Program-made: the position numbers and the translations under genes
Source: 2-01-FULL-45-10 sp964450115
GTDB taxonomy: Bacteria; Omnitrophota; Gorgyraeia; 2-01-FULL-45-10
Direction: 5' to 3'
Assembly (NCBI GenBank): GCA_964450115.1
Contig: CAYVCD010000018.1
Span: forward strand, 1-21,161
Length of the DNA: 21,161 bases
Shown here: one piece after another, positions 8,337 to 16,710 of the stretch
Layout of the letters: each line of letters starts with the position of its first letter
Position numbering within the stretch: the stretch's first letter is position 1
The notes under the pieces: model-generated
What the model saw: only the letters and a program-made list of their open reading frames with translations
Databases searched by the model: none
Told to the model about the DNA's origin: nothing

Positions 8337-8735
8337 ATGGATATAAGGCCGAATCTACAGTTTTCAGTTGTTTGCGATGATGTTCGCAGGGAAGATAATG
8401 GGAAGTTCATGCTCGTCGGGATATTCGAAGCGATAAATGCCGCGGAGTTCCCGGCGAAGCATCATACGCTCTTCGTAGCGAACAGGTGGTGCAAGGGTGA
8501 GGGCGAATTTACGCAGAAGATACGCATGATCGATGCCGGCACGAAAAGAACAGTCTTCCAGACCGATGATCAGCCGTTTCGATTATCAGATATAGACACT
8601 CATCACACGATAATCTCGCGGTTTAATAACCTGTTATTTGAGACGCCTGGTAAATACTGGGTGGAGATATTTCTGAATAATGAGCTCGTCTTAAATTATC
8701 CGATAATGTTGAAGCAGATGGAGATCAAAAAATAA
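8337..8735 (+). CDS. Small conserved protein of unknown function between trpB and trpA (possibly DUF6941)
   Basis: This 132-residue protein has no assigned function. Its N-terminal pattern CDDVRREDNGKFMLVGIFE (13-31) recalls a family of small uncharacterised proteins that I believe is DUF6941; that name is from memory and uncertain. The sequence reads as alternating beta strands with hydrophilic turns. No signal peptide, membrane segment or obvious catalytic motif was seen. The ATG at 8337 is three bases after the trpB stop, and its TAA shares one base with the trpA ATG, so it is fully embedded in the operon. Base composition and ATA-rich codon use match the neighbours, so recent transfer is not indicated. 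A link to tryptophan synthase is suggested only by position. Confidence 0.8.
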   Translation: MDIRPNLQFSVVCDDVRREDNGKFMLVGIFEAINAAEFPAKHHTLFVANRWCKGEGEFTQKIRMIDAGTKRTVFQTDDQPFRLSDIDTHHTIISRFNNLLFETPGKYWVEIFLNNELVLNYPIMLKQMEIKK

Positions 8736-9538
8736 TGAATAGGATAGATAAAAAATTTACAGATCTTAAGTTGCGTGGGAAGAAAGCCTTCATCGCCTAT
8801 GTAACGGCAGGTGATCCAGGCCTTGCAATTACAAAAAGAATAGTTTTGGCGCTGGAATGTGCGGGGGTAGACATAATCGAGCTGGGGATACCCTTTTCCG
8901 ACCCATTGGCGGACGGTCCGACTATACAAGCCGCGTCTCACAGATCGCTTCTTAAAGGCATAACCTTGAAAATAATATTTGCTGCTGTAAAAGAGTTGAG
9001 AAATACCACAGAAATACCGATAGCCTTTATGACCTATTACAATCCCGTATTAAAGTACGGCGTTGAAAAGTTCATTATGAGCTGTAAATATAGCGGAGTG
9101 GACGGCGTGATAATCCCCGACCTGCCTTACGAGGAGGCTTTAGACCTGATCCGGTGCGCTAAAAGAGAGAAGATAGCAACGATATTTTTGGCTGCCCCGA
9201 CATCTACAGGGAAAAGGATAAAAGATATTGTAAAGAATTCCACAGGATTTATTTATTACGTCTCTTTAACCGGCGTCACAGGCGTCAGGAGGAGCCTGCC
9301 ACCGGAAGTCGCTTCGAATGTGAAGAAAATAAAGTCGATTACAAGTAAACCCGTCGCTGTAGGCTTCGGCGTATCAACGCCTGTCCAGGCGCGGGATATG
9401 GCTAAAATAGCGGACGGTGTTATCGTCGGCAGCGCCATAGTTAAAATTATCGCAGATAATCAAAAAAATGAGCATGCTCTTATTTCGAAAATCTCAAAAT
9501 TCTCTAAAAAAATAGCAAAGGCGATCCACGATGACTAA
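8735..9538 (+). CDS. trpA: Tryptophan synthase alpha chain
   Basis: TrpA cleaves indole-3-glycerol phosphate to indole and glyceraldehyde 3-phosphate; indole passes to TrpB through a tunnel. It is 267 residues, a complete barrel. Catalytic Glu49 in IIELGIPFSDP and Asp60 in ADGPTIQAAS fall at the same numbers as in the well-studied enterobacterial enzyme. YVTAGDPG (22-29), PDLPYEEA and GFGVSTP are further family blocks. The gene begins at the stop of the preceding unknown gene and its last eight bases overlap the mannose-1-phosphate guanylyltransferase gene, so the operon does not end here. Some stretches look a little more AT-rich than trpB, but not enough to suggest foreign origin. Confidence 0.97.
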   Translation: MNRIDKKFTDLKLRGKKAFIAYVTAGDPGLAITKRIVLALECAGVDIIELGIPFSDPLADGPTIQAASHRSLLKGITLKIIFAAVKELRNTTEIPIAFMTYYNPVLKYGVEKFIMSCKYSGVDGVIIPDLPYEEALDLIRCAKREKIATIFLAAPTSTGKRIKDIVKNSTGFIYYVSLTGVTGVRRSLPPEVASNVKKIKSITSKPVAVGFGVSTPVQARDMAKIADGVIVGSAIVKIIADNQKNEHALISKISKFSKKIAKAIHDD

Positions 9539-10445
9539 ACGCGATAGTTCAAAGGCTTTGCGCAGCACAAGTAATGTATACGCTGTCATACTCGTTGGTG
9601 GAATAGGCAAGCGTCTCCAGCCCCTATCTAAGCCTTCAAGGCCCAAGCCGTTCCTTTCGGTTACGAAGGATAGGAAGACCATATTTTCCAAGACTGTCAC
9701 AAGGATCAGGAAGATCCTTCCGATGGAAAATATTATAGTTGTGGCGAATAAGCGGCAGGCGCATCTGATCAAGAAGAGCTCTCCTAAAATACTGAAAGGA
9801 AACCTGCTGCTTGAAAAAGCTTCGAAGAATACCGCCCCGGCGATAGCGCTGGCGTCTTTGGAGCTTAAGAAGAGGTCCGGCGACGCGGTGATAGTGGTAC
9901 TGCCGGCGGATCACTACATTGGCAATGAGAGCGTATACTTAAGCACCTTAAAGAAGGGTATCGATTTTGTAGAGAGTAATTCCAGGGCATTGGTCACGAT
10001 CGGTCTTCGGCCCAGCTTTCCGGCCACGGGCTATGGATATATAAGGGTAAGGGCCAAGGCCCGGAAGGGCGACGTATACAAGGTGGAGAGATTCGTTGAA
10101 AAGCCCGATATCGAAACGGCGCGTAAATTTATCGAAGATGGCAGCTATCTCTGGAATACCGGGACATTCATATTTAAAGCGGTCACATTTTTAGGCGCAG
10201 TCAGGAGGCTGGCCAAAGGCATATACGAGCCCATGAAAGATATGCGCAAAATAGAAGAGAGGTACGATGCTCTTCCCAACATATCTGTGGACTATGCGAT
10301 AATGGAAAAGGCCTATGAGATATACTGTGTGAAGGGCTCATATAGATGGGAGGATATCGGCAGCTTTGACAGCCTGAAGAAGGTCCTGAAGGTTGAAGGC
10401 AGGCGTTTTATTGAAAAAGACGGAAAGGTGATCAAGATATTGTGA
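9531..10445 (+). CDS. Mannose-1-phosphate guanylyltransferase
   Basis: This enzyme makes GDP-mannose from mannose 1-phosphate and GTP, feeding glycan and polysaccharide synthesis. It has the nucleotidyltransferase signature LVGGIGKRLQPLS followed by RPKPFL (21-42). Also visible are ENTAPA-like KNTAPA (99-104), LPADHYIG (124-131), GYGYI (167-171), FVEKPD (188-193) and LWNTGTFIF (207-215), the typical ManC/GMP set. At 304 residues it is the transferase domain alone, without the C-terminal isomerase domain of bifunctional enzymes. The first motif has Gln where many family members have Trp (RLWPLS). The start ATG overlaps trpA by eight bases. A phosphohexomutase 3 kb downstream could supply its substrate. 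Another hexose-1-phosphate specificity is possible but less likely. Confidence 0.88.
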   Translation: MTKRDSSKALRSTSNVYAVILVGGIGKRLQPLSKPSRPKPFLSVTKDRKTIFSKTVTRIRKILPMENIIVVANKRQAHLIKKSSPKILKGNLLLEKASKNTAPAIALASLELKKRSGDAVIVVLPADHYIGNESVYLSTLKKGIDFVESNSRALVTIGLRPSFPATGYGYIRVRAKARKGDVYKVERFVEKPDIETARKFIEDGSYLWNTGTFIFKAVTFLGAVRRLAKGIYEPMKDMRKIEERYDALPNISVDYAIMEKAYEIYCVKGSYRWEDIGSFDSLKKVLKVEGRRFIEKDGKVIKIL

Positions 10446-10861
10446 GGATCCTGGGGCTGGATTATGGAACTAAACGCATAGGCGTGGCGATGAGCGATGA
10501 ATTATTGCTGACGGCACAGGGGTTAGATACTATACAGCGGAAAGAGCTAAAATGTGATCTGACGCTGATAAAAGGTATAGTGGATTCGAACGGTGTCAGT
10601 GAAGTCGTGGTCGGGCTTCCCCTGAATATGAACGGGACATACAGCGAGAAGACCAGAGAAGCCGTATCTTTTGCGGATGAGCTCATTAAGACGATAAGCG
10701 TGCCGGTAAAGACCTGGGATGAAAGACTTACGAGCATGCAGGCTGACAGGGCGATGCTGGAAGGCGATATGAGCCGCGCCAAAAGAAGGAAACTATCCGA
10801 TAAGCTCGCGGCGCAGATAATCTTACAAAGCTACCTGGATTCAAGAAAGAGAGATCAATGA
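10442..10861 (+). CDS. ruvX: Holliday junction resolvase-like / pre-16S rRNA nuclease YqgF
   Basis: A 139-residue RNase H-fold protein of the YqgF/RuvX family, associated with processing of the 16S rRNA 5' end and proposed earlier as a Holliday junction resolvase. The opening RILGLDYGTKRIGVAMSD (Asp7) is diagnostic. The central VVGLPLNMNGT and the late TWDERLTS carry the other acidic active-site positions. The RRKLSDKLAAQIILQSYLD tail is also typical. The start is GTG at 10442, forming a GTGA overlap with the previous stop; an ATG alternative would lose the catalytic strand. It overlaps the M16 peptidase gene by four bases. Confidence 0.93.
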   Translation: MRILGLDYGTKRIGVAMSDELLLTAQGLDTIQRKELKCDLTLIKGIVDSNGVSEVVVGLPLNMNGTYSEKTREAVSFADELIKTISVPVKTWDERLTSMQADRAMLEGDMSRAKRRKLSDKLAAQIILQSYLDSRKRDQ

Positions 10862-12129
10862 TAATGGGTAAACTGACAAGCATAATGGATAACGGACTTT
10901 CCGTGACGGCTAAACCGATGAGCCATATGGAGAGCGTCTCTTTCGGCGTATGGATAAGGGCCGGGGCAAGGTATGAAGAGATAAAGAATAACGGGATAAG
11001 CCATCTACTGGAGCATCTTCTATTTAAAGGCACCAAGTCGCGGGACATGAAGAAGATAAAGGAGGCCATAGAAGGAAGAGGCGGCAGCTTTAACGGCTTC
11101 ACATCCGAGGAGGTCACCTGTTACCTTGTGAAGCTTCTTGCTAAGGATGCCGAACTCGGCGTGGACATACTCAGCGACATGGTGCTGAACCCGAAGCTCG
11201 ATGAAAAAGAGATAGAGAAAGAGAAGAGCGTTATAGTGGAAGAGATCAATATGTATAAGGACATCCCCGCACAGCACGTGCATGAGATATTGACGGAGAT
11301 GTTGTGGCCTGATCAGCCTCTCGGGATGCCGCTGGCCGGTACCGTGGAGAGCGTTAACTCGATGCAAAAGAAGGATGTAGAGGCTTATAAGGATACTTTT
11401 TACAATCCGAATAATATGCTACTTATAGGGGCAGGCAGGATAAAAGAGGACGAGCTTTTGGGTATGGCGGGTAAATACCTGTCGAGGCCCACTAATCAGG
11501 GGCCTTCCAAATTTGTGAAGGCTGTCAATAACCAGCGCGAGCCGCTTCTTAAAGTTACAAAAAAAGATACAGAACAGACGCATATGGCGCTGGCCTTCCA
11601 CGCGATGAACCGTCTATCGCCCGACAGATATGTTGCGAGCATACTTAATATAATACTCGGAGCTAATATGTCATCCCGGCTCTTCCATGCGGTAAGGGAC
11701 GAGCTCGCATTGTGCTATGAGATATCATCAAGCGTACGTAAATATGAGGATGCGGGCGCATTTGTCGTGGGAGCGGGACTTGATGAGTCGAATCTCGTTA
11801 AAGCGCTTCAGGTAATACTCAAGGAGCTTAACAGGATAAAGAGCGAACCCGTTCCAAATGAAGAACTTGATCGGGCGAAGGAGTTTTACAAAGGACAGCT
11901 CCTCTTTACCATGGAAGATACCATGAGCCACATGTTATGGCTTGGAGAGAAGATCATATCCAAAGAGAAAGAGCTGGATGTAGATAAGATAATAGAGAGA
12001 GTGGCTTCGATCAATAAGGATGATATCATGAGGGTCGCAGGCAATATTTTTAAGAACGAATATATGAATCTAGCTGTTATAGGACCCGTTAAAGATGAAG
12101 ACGGTTTGAAAGGGGCGTTGCATCTATAA
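10858..12129 (+). CDS. M16 family zinc metallopeptidase (pitrilysin / processing-peptidase type)
   Basis: A 423-residue single-length M16B peptidase with the inverted zinc motif HxxEH at 49-53 (HLLEH) in GISHLLEHLLFKGT. A distal glutamate, expected about 76 residues later, is in VIVEEINMYKD (Glu128/129). The second half has the usual non-catalytic repeat, with YEISSSVR and GAGLDESN-like segments near residues 285-310. M16B proteins form a closed chamber that degrades peptides or trims extensions; the substrate here is unknown. There is no signal peptide, so it is probably cytoplasmic. Two in-frame ATGs (10858 and 10864) compete; the first makes an ATGA overlap with ruvX. The next gene, an M50 membrane peptidase, starts in its stop codon, so the pair may act together. 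Confidence 0.92.
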   Translation: MIMGKLTSIMDNGLSVTAKPMSHMESVSFGVWIRAGARYEEIKNNGISHLLEHLLFKGTKSRDMKKIKEAIEGRGGSFNGFTSEEVTCYLVKLLAKDAELGVDILSDMVLNPKLDEKEIEKEKSVIVEEINMYKDIPAQHVHEILTEMLWPDQPLGMPLAGTVESVNSMQKKDVEAYKDTFYNPNNMLLIGAGRIKEDELLGMAGKYLSRPTNQGPSKFVKAVNNQREPLLKVTKKDTEQTHMALAFHAMNRLSPDRYVASILNIILGANMSSRLFHAVRDELALCYEISSSVRKYEDAGAFVVGAGLDESNLVKALQVILKELNRIKSEPVPNEELDRAKEFYKGQLLFTMEDTMSHMLWLGEKIISKEKELDVDKIIERVASINKDDIMRVAGNIFKNEYMNLAVIGPVKDEDGLKGALHL

Positions 12130-12824
12130 TGCGCCGATCTATTAAGCTATTCAAGATATTCGGTATATCCATAAATATTCACGTGACTTTTCTTCTTCTC
12201 ATGATATTCTTTCTTTCCGGGGGGATAAAGTGGCTGGTCTTGATGATAGGCGTCTTCTGTTTTGTTACTCTGCATGAGTTATGCCATTCGCTGATGGCGC
12301 GTTATTACGGAGTAGAGGTGCGCGAGATCACGCTGCTGCCGATCGGCGGCGTCGCTTCAATGTCATCTATGCCGGAGAAACCATCCCAGGAATTTTTTAT
12401 TTCCGTAGTGGGGCCGCTCTTTAATATTGTCGTGATACTTGTTTTCTATAATCCTATGAAGAGCGTTCTTGGGCCCGAAGTCCTTTTTTACAGGCCTTTT
12501 TCGACCGCGACCTGGCCGCTTACATTCGCCTATCTCTATTGGATAAATCTGATGCTCGCGGCGTTTAATCTTATACCCGCGTTCCCGATGGATGGAGGCA
12601 GGGTATTAAGATCTCTCCTGGCTGGCAAGATCGGATATGCTAAGGCCACGAAGTTCGCTGTAGGGTTGGGGCATATATTCGCCGTCGGATTCGTATCTTT
12701 CGCCATAATCAACAAAAGCATTATGCTCGCAGCGATAGCGATATTCATATACATGGCCGCTTCCAATGAAGGGCGTCAACTGGATGCCAAAGAGTCTTTA
12801 AGTAAATTTAAGATCGGAGAATGA
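12129..12824 (+). CDS. M50 family intramembrane zinc metallopeptidase (site-2 protease type)
   Basis: A 231-residue membrane protein with the zinc motif HELCH at 49-53 inside a hydrophobic segment. The second M50 block is NLIPAFPMDGGR (147-158) with the third metal ligand Asp155. About five or six hydrophobic helices can be traced: near 17-30, 34-55, 89-106, 130-150, 170-190 and 195-212. No PDZ or CBS domain is present, so it resembles the compact SpoIVFB-like group rather than RseP. Proteins of this kind cleave transmembrane anchors, often of regulators. No obvious membrane-anchored substrate is encoded nearby. It shares one base with the upstream M16 gene and is one base from rpe. Confidence 0.92.
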   Translation: MRRSIKLFKIFGISINIHVTFLLLMIFFLSGGIKWLVLMIGVFCFVTLHELCHSLMARYYGVEVREITLLPIGGVASMSSMPEKPSQEFFISVVGPLFNIVVILVFYNPMKSVLGPEVLFYRPFSTATWPLTFAYLYWINLMLAAFNLIPAFPMDGGRVLRSLLAGKIGYAKATKFAVGLGHIFAVGFVSFAIINKSIMLAAIAIFIYMAASNEGRQLDAKESLSKFKIGE

Positions 12825-12825
12825 T

Positions 12826-13467
12826 ATGATAAAGAATATAATAGCTCCCAGTATTTTATCGGCGGATTTTTCAAGGTTAGGCCAGGAAGTAAAGGATATT
12901 GAGAAGGCCGGAGCTGACTGGATACACGTGGATGTTATGGATGGCCACTTCGTCCCAAATATCACCATAGGCCCGGCGGTAGTAAGCTCAATAAGGCCGG
13001 TCACCAAGCTGCCGCTAGATGTGCACCTGATGATAAAGAATCCGGAAAGATATATTGAAAGTTTCGCCAAGGCCGGAAGCGATATAATAACTTTTCATTC
13101 CGAGATAGAAGAGGACCCCAGGGAGGTCGTCAGGCTTATAAGGTACTACAATAAGAAGGCCGGTATTTCGATAAAACCCAAGACCGGGATCTCTGCGATA
13201 GAAAAGATACTGCCGATGGTGGATATGGTTCTGGTAATGACTGTAGAGCCTGGGTTCGGGGGCCAGAATTTTATATTGGACTGCCTTCCGAAGATAGAGG
13301 CACTGCGCAAGATATTCAAAAAAGATATTGAGGTGGACGGCGGGATCAACGAAGAGACAGCCATTGACTGCAGAAAGAGCGGCGCCAATGTGCTCGTGGC
13401 CGGCAGCTATGTATTCGGCGCCAAGGATTATTCGACAGCTATAAAAAATTTAAGAGGAGGAGCGTAA
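12826..13467 (+). CDS. rpe: Ribulose-phosphate 3-epimerase
   Basis: Interconverts ribulose 5-phosphate and xylulose 5-phosphate in the pentose phosphate pathway, which also feeds PRPP to the his and trp genes upstream. It is 213 residues, normal length. Signatures are APSILSADF (7-15), HVDVMDGHFVPN (34-45) with catalytic Asp36, DVHLM (65-69), VMTVEPGFGGQ (137-147) and EVDGGI (169-174) with catalytic Asp171. The ATG is one base after the M50 stop. Near its 3' end, AGAGGAGGAG at 13453-13462 serves as a strong ribosome binding site for the next gene. Confidence 0.97.
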   Translation: MIKNIIAPSILSADFSRLGQEVKDIEKAGADWIHVDVMDGHFVPNITIGPAVVSSIRPVTKLPLDVHLMIKNPERYIESFAKAGSDIITFHSEIEEDPREVVRLIRYYNKKAGISIKPKTGISAIEKILPMVDMVLVMTVEPGFGGQNFILDCLPKIEALRKIFKKDIEVDGGINEETAIDCRKSGANVLVAGSYVFGAKDYSTAIKNLRGGA

Positions 13468-13469
13468 AC

Positions 13470-14894
13470 GTGTCTCAAATAAAGTTCGGTACGGACGGTT
13501 GGAGAGCCGTCATAAGCGATACATTCACATTTGATAATGTAAAGAAAGTCGCTCAAGGTATGGCGGACTATGTCTTGACTCAAAAGACCGTACTAAGCGA
13601 CAGGGAATTTAAGATAGTCGTGGGTTATGATACGCGGTTCCTATCGGATAGATACGCTGAATTGACCGCCCGGGTAATGGCATCGAACGGCATTCCGGTC
13701 ATACTCTCCGACAGGTCTTGCCCTACTCCATCAGTCAGTTATGCCATAAAGGATAAAAATATCGTCGGAGGCGTGGTCATAACGGCTAGCCATAACCCCG
13801 CAAGGTATAACGGCATGAAGTATAAGGCGTATTACTCCGGTTCTGCGGGCCCCGATATAACAAAAAAGATGGAGCTTCTCCTTGGCGCAAACCCGGTCAA
13901 GTGCGATCCTATAGACGAATTGAAACTTAAAGGCATGATAGTGATGGAGAATATAGTCCCAAGGCATATCGATTTTATAAAGAGATACGTTAACTTGGCC
14001 CTTATAAAGAAAGCGCCCCTTAAGGTGATAGTGGATTCCATGTATGGCACGGGCAATAGCTATATATCCGAACTTCTTAAGGGCGGTAAATGCAAGATCG
14101 ATACCATTCACAATACAGTCAACCCTTCCTTCGGTGGCATAAATCCGGAACCTATAATGCCTAACCTTAAGGAGCTTGCCCTGACTGCCAAAAAAGGCAA
14201 ATACTCGGTCGGCCTTGCCACTGATGGTGACGCGGACAGGCTCGGAGTCGTATTATCCGATGGGAACCCTCTTACGGGGCACAAAGTCATGACGCTCCTT
14301 CTCTTACATATGCTGGAAGACCGGAAGATGAAAGGAGATGTCATACAGACGATCTGCGGAACCGTCTTGATAGAAAAGATATGTGTAAAATACGGCCTTA
14401 GGATGCATGAGACGCAGGTTGGCTTTAAATATATCTGCGATCTTATGGGTAAGGACGACATTCTTATAGGTGGAGAAGAGACGGGCGGAGTGGCGTTCAA
14501 GAATTACATACCAGAAAGGGACGGGATACTTTCCGGGCTTCTTATCCTGGAGATGCTTGCCGCGCGGCGTAAAAGCCTGGCCAAGATAATAAAGGATATA
14601 GAAGATGAGTATGGAACGTACGAGTATAGACGGCTCGACTTAAGAGTGCCGGACGCGAAGAAGAAGGCTCTGATGGAGCTCTTGAAGACAAAGCCCTTGA
14701 AGAAGGTGCTAGACAAAGAAGTCGTAGAGGTGAAAAACTATGATGGATATAAGTTCATATTAAAAGACCGTTCATGGTTCATGATGAGGTTATCCGGCAC
14801 CGAACCCATAGTAAGGGTGTACGCCGAAGCGCCGAGCGGAAAAAAAGCGATGGCGATGCTTGAATTCGGAAAAAGAATAGTGGAAGGCTTGTAG
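13470..14894 (+). CDS. Phosphohexomutase (phosphoglucomutase/phosphomannomutase family)
   Basis: A 474-residue alpha-D-phosphohexomutase that moves phosphate between C6 and C1 of a hexose. Motifs run in order: KFGTDGWRAVI near the start, ITASHNPARYNG with phosphoserine Ser107, the magnesium loop TDGDADR (251-257), the sugar-binding GGEETGG (334-340), and phosphate-binding RLSGTEP (440-446). The start is GTG at 13470, supported by a strong Shine-Dalgarno nine bases upstream. Glucose versus mannose specificity cannot be read from sequence. The GDP-mannose-forming enzyme in the same gene chain makes phosphomannomutase activity attractive, while GEETGG is shared with glucose-specific members. It is not a typical GlmM, whose motif set differs. 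Confidence 0.9.
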   Translation: MSQIKFGTDGWRAVISDTFTFDNVKKVAQGMADYVLTQKTVLSDREFKIVVGYDTRFLSDRYAELTARVMASNGIPVILSDRSCPTPSVSYAIKDKNIVGGVVITASHNPARYNGMKYKAYYSGSAGPDITKKMELLLGANPVKCDPIDELKLKGMIVMENIVPRHIDFIKRYVNLALIKKAPLKVIVDSMYGTGNSYISELLKGGKCKIDTIHNTVNPSFGGINPEPIMPNLKELALTAKKGKYSVGLATDGDADRLGVVLSDGNPLTGHKVMTLLLLHMLEDRKMKGDVIQTICGTVLIEKICVKYGLRMHETQVGFKYICDLMGKDDILIGGEETGGVAFKNYIPERDGILSGLLILEMLAARRKSLAKIIKDIEDEYGTYEYRRLDLRVPDAKKKALMELLKTKPLKKVLDKEVVEVKNYDGYKFILKDRSWFMMRLSGTEPIVRVYAEAPSGKKAMAMLEFGKRIVEGL

Positions 14895-14900
14895 CGATAG

Positions 14901-16697
14901 ATGAAAAACTCGCTGATCCGCAATTTTTCCATAATAGCCCACATAGACCACGGCAAGTCCACGCTTGCCGACCGGATCCTTCAGGTGACGGGCGCTATAA
15001 GCGAACGTGATTTTCACGACCAGGTGCTCGACGATATGGACCTCGAGAGGGAGAGAGGCATCACTATAAAAGCCAGCGCGGTGCGCATCAACTATAAAGC
15101 GAAGAACGCAGTTACTTACGAGCTTAATCTTATAGATACCCCTGGGCATGTCGATTTTACATATGAGGTTTCGAAGTCGATAGGTGCCTGCGAAGGCGCG
15201 CTTCTTGTGGTAGACGCGGCTCAAGGCATCGAAGCGCAGACTGTGGCGAATCTATATCTTGCTATGGAGCATAACCTGGTGATCATACCGGTTATAAATA
15301 AGATAGACCTCCCGAGCGCAGAAGTCGAAAAGGTTAAGAATCAGATATCCGATATTTTGGGGCTTGAGAAAGACGAGATAATATTGGCCAGCGCCAAGAT
15401 GGGTATAGGGATCGAAGATATACTGGAGGCCGTTGTGACCCGGATCCCGCCGCCCAAAGGCGAGGAGATAAATCCGCTTCAGGCGCTTATATTCGATTCG
15501 AAGTTCGACTCTTATAAAGGTGTAATAATACTTTTGAGGCTTATGAACGGCGTATTGAAAAAAAATGATCACATAATGATGATGTCGAACGGCAAGATGT
15601 ACGACGTTCTCGAGGTGGGAGTGTTTAAGCCATCCCCTGAGCAGGTCACAGAGCTGCGCTGCGGAGAGGTAGGATATATCACATGCAATATAAGGGACGC
15701 AAAAGAAGTCTCCGTGGGAGACACGATAACCGACGCTGATAATCCAGCGAGCGCGGCCTTGCCGGGGTATAAGAAGGTGAGGCCGATGGTATTCAGCGGA
15801 ATATATCCGGTAAATAGCGCGGACTTCCCGGCGCTTAAAGATGCCATAGGCAAGATGCGCCTGTCGGACGCGTCATTCGTATACGAGCCGGAATCTTCCG
15901 CCTCCTTAGGTATGGGCTTTCGGTGCGGATTTTTGGGCCTTCTGCATATGGAGATAATACAGGAGCGCCTTGAGAGGGAGCACGATCTTAATCTGGTAAT
16001 GACCGCTCCAAGCGTGATCTACAGAATAATGAAGAATACTTCAGATGTGATAGAAGTGGATAATCCGATGAAGCTGCCTAGCCCCGGCGAGATTGCCTCT
16101 GTAGACGAGCCGTATGTAAGAGCGTATATGATAATCCCCAAAGAATATATGGGGAGCATTCTCGACCTCGCGGAATCGCGGCGCGGCACTTATGTCTCCA
16201 CGCAGTATCTGGACGAATCGCGTGTGCAGGTAGTCTATGACATCCCCTTATCCGAGATCATAATAGATTTTTATGACAAGATTAAGTCCGTCACCAGAGG
16301 TTATGGTTCGCTCGATTACGAATTTCTAGACTATCGCCCTACGAAGATAGCAAAGCTGGACATACTTATTAACGGAGAGATCTGCGACGCTTTATCAAGT
16401 TTGGTCTTCAAGGATAGGGCTTATGTGAAAGGAAAAGCGGTAATAGAAAAACTGAAGGATAACATACCGCGCCACCTCTTCCAGATAATACTCCAGGCGG
16501 CGATTGGCGGGCAGATCATAGCCAGAGAGACGATAAAGTCTGTAGGAAAGAATGTTACCGCGAAATGCTACGGCGGCGACATAACGAGGAAGCGAAAGCT
16601 CTGGGAGAAGCAGAAGGAAGGCAAGAAGCGTATGAAACAGTTCGGAAAAGTAGAGATACCGCAGGAAGCTTTTTTAGCTGCGTTGAAGACTGCATAA
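14901..16697 (+). CDS. lepA: Elongation factor 4 (back-translocating GTPase LepA)
   Basis: A ribosome-bound translational GTPase of 598 residues, the standard LepA length. The P-loop AHIDHGKS is at 13-20, the switch region ERGITIK at 51-57, DTPGH at 79-83 and NKID at 133-136. LepA-specific features are the middle block GMGFRCGFLGLLHMEI and the long basic C-terminal domain ending in GDITRKRKLWEKQKEGKKRMK, which EF-G lacks. The ATG at 14901 has only a distant GGAAGG (14882-14887) before it. It is six bases after the mutase gene and 13 bases before lepB, a frequent lepA-lepB pairing in bacteria. Confidence 0.98.
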   Translation: MKNSLIRNFSIIAHIDHGKSTLADRILQVTGAISERDFHDQVLDDMDLERERGITIKASAVRINYKAKNAVTYELNLIDTPGHVDFTYEVSKSIGACEGALLVVDAAQGIEAQTVANLYLAMEHNLVIIPVINKIDLPSAEVEKVKNQISDILGLEKDEIILASAKMGIGIEDILEAVVTRIPPPKGEEINPLQALIFDSKFDSYKGVIILLRLMNGVLKKNDHIMMMSNGKMYDVLEVGVFKPSPEQVTELRCGEVGYITCNIRDAKEVSVGDTITDADNPASAALPGYKKVRPMVFSGIYPVNSADFPALKDAIGKMRLSDASFVYEPESSASLGMGFRCGFLGLLHMEIIQERLEREHDLNLVMTAPSVIYRIMKNTSDVIEVDNPMKLPSPGEIASVDEPYVRAYMIIPKEYMGSILDLAESRRGTYVSTQYLDESRVQVVYDIPLSEIIIDFYDKIKSVTRGYGSLDYEFLDYRPTKIAKLDILINGEICDALSSLVFKDRAYVKGKAVIEKLKDNIPRHLFQIILQAAIGGQIIARETIKSVGKNVTAKCYGGDITRKRKLWEKQKEGKKRMKQFGKVEIPQEAFLAALKTA

Positions 16698-16710
16698 CGA
16701 GAGAGGGATT

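Noticed and set aside
14790..15224. 144-codon minus-strand frame across the mutase/lepA junction
   Set aside because: It overlaps conserved coding sequence of both genes, including the LepA P-loop, and shows no protein family signature.
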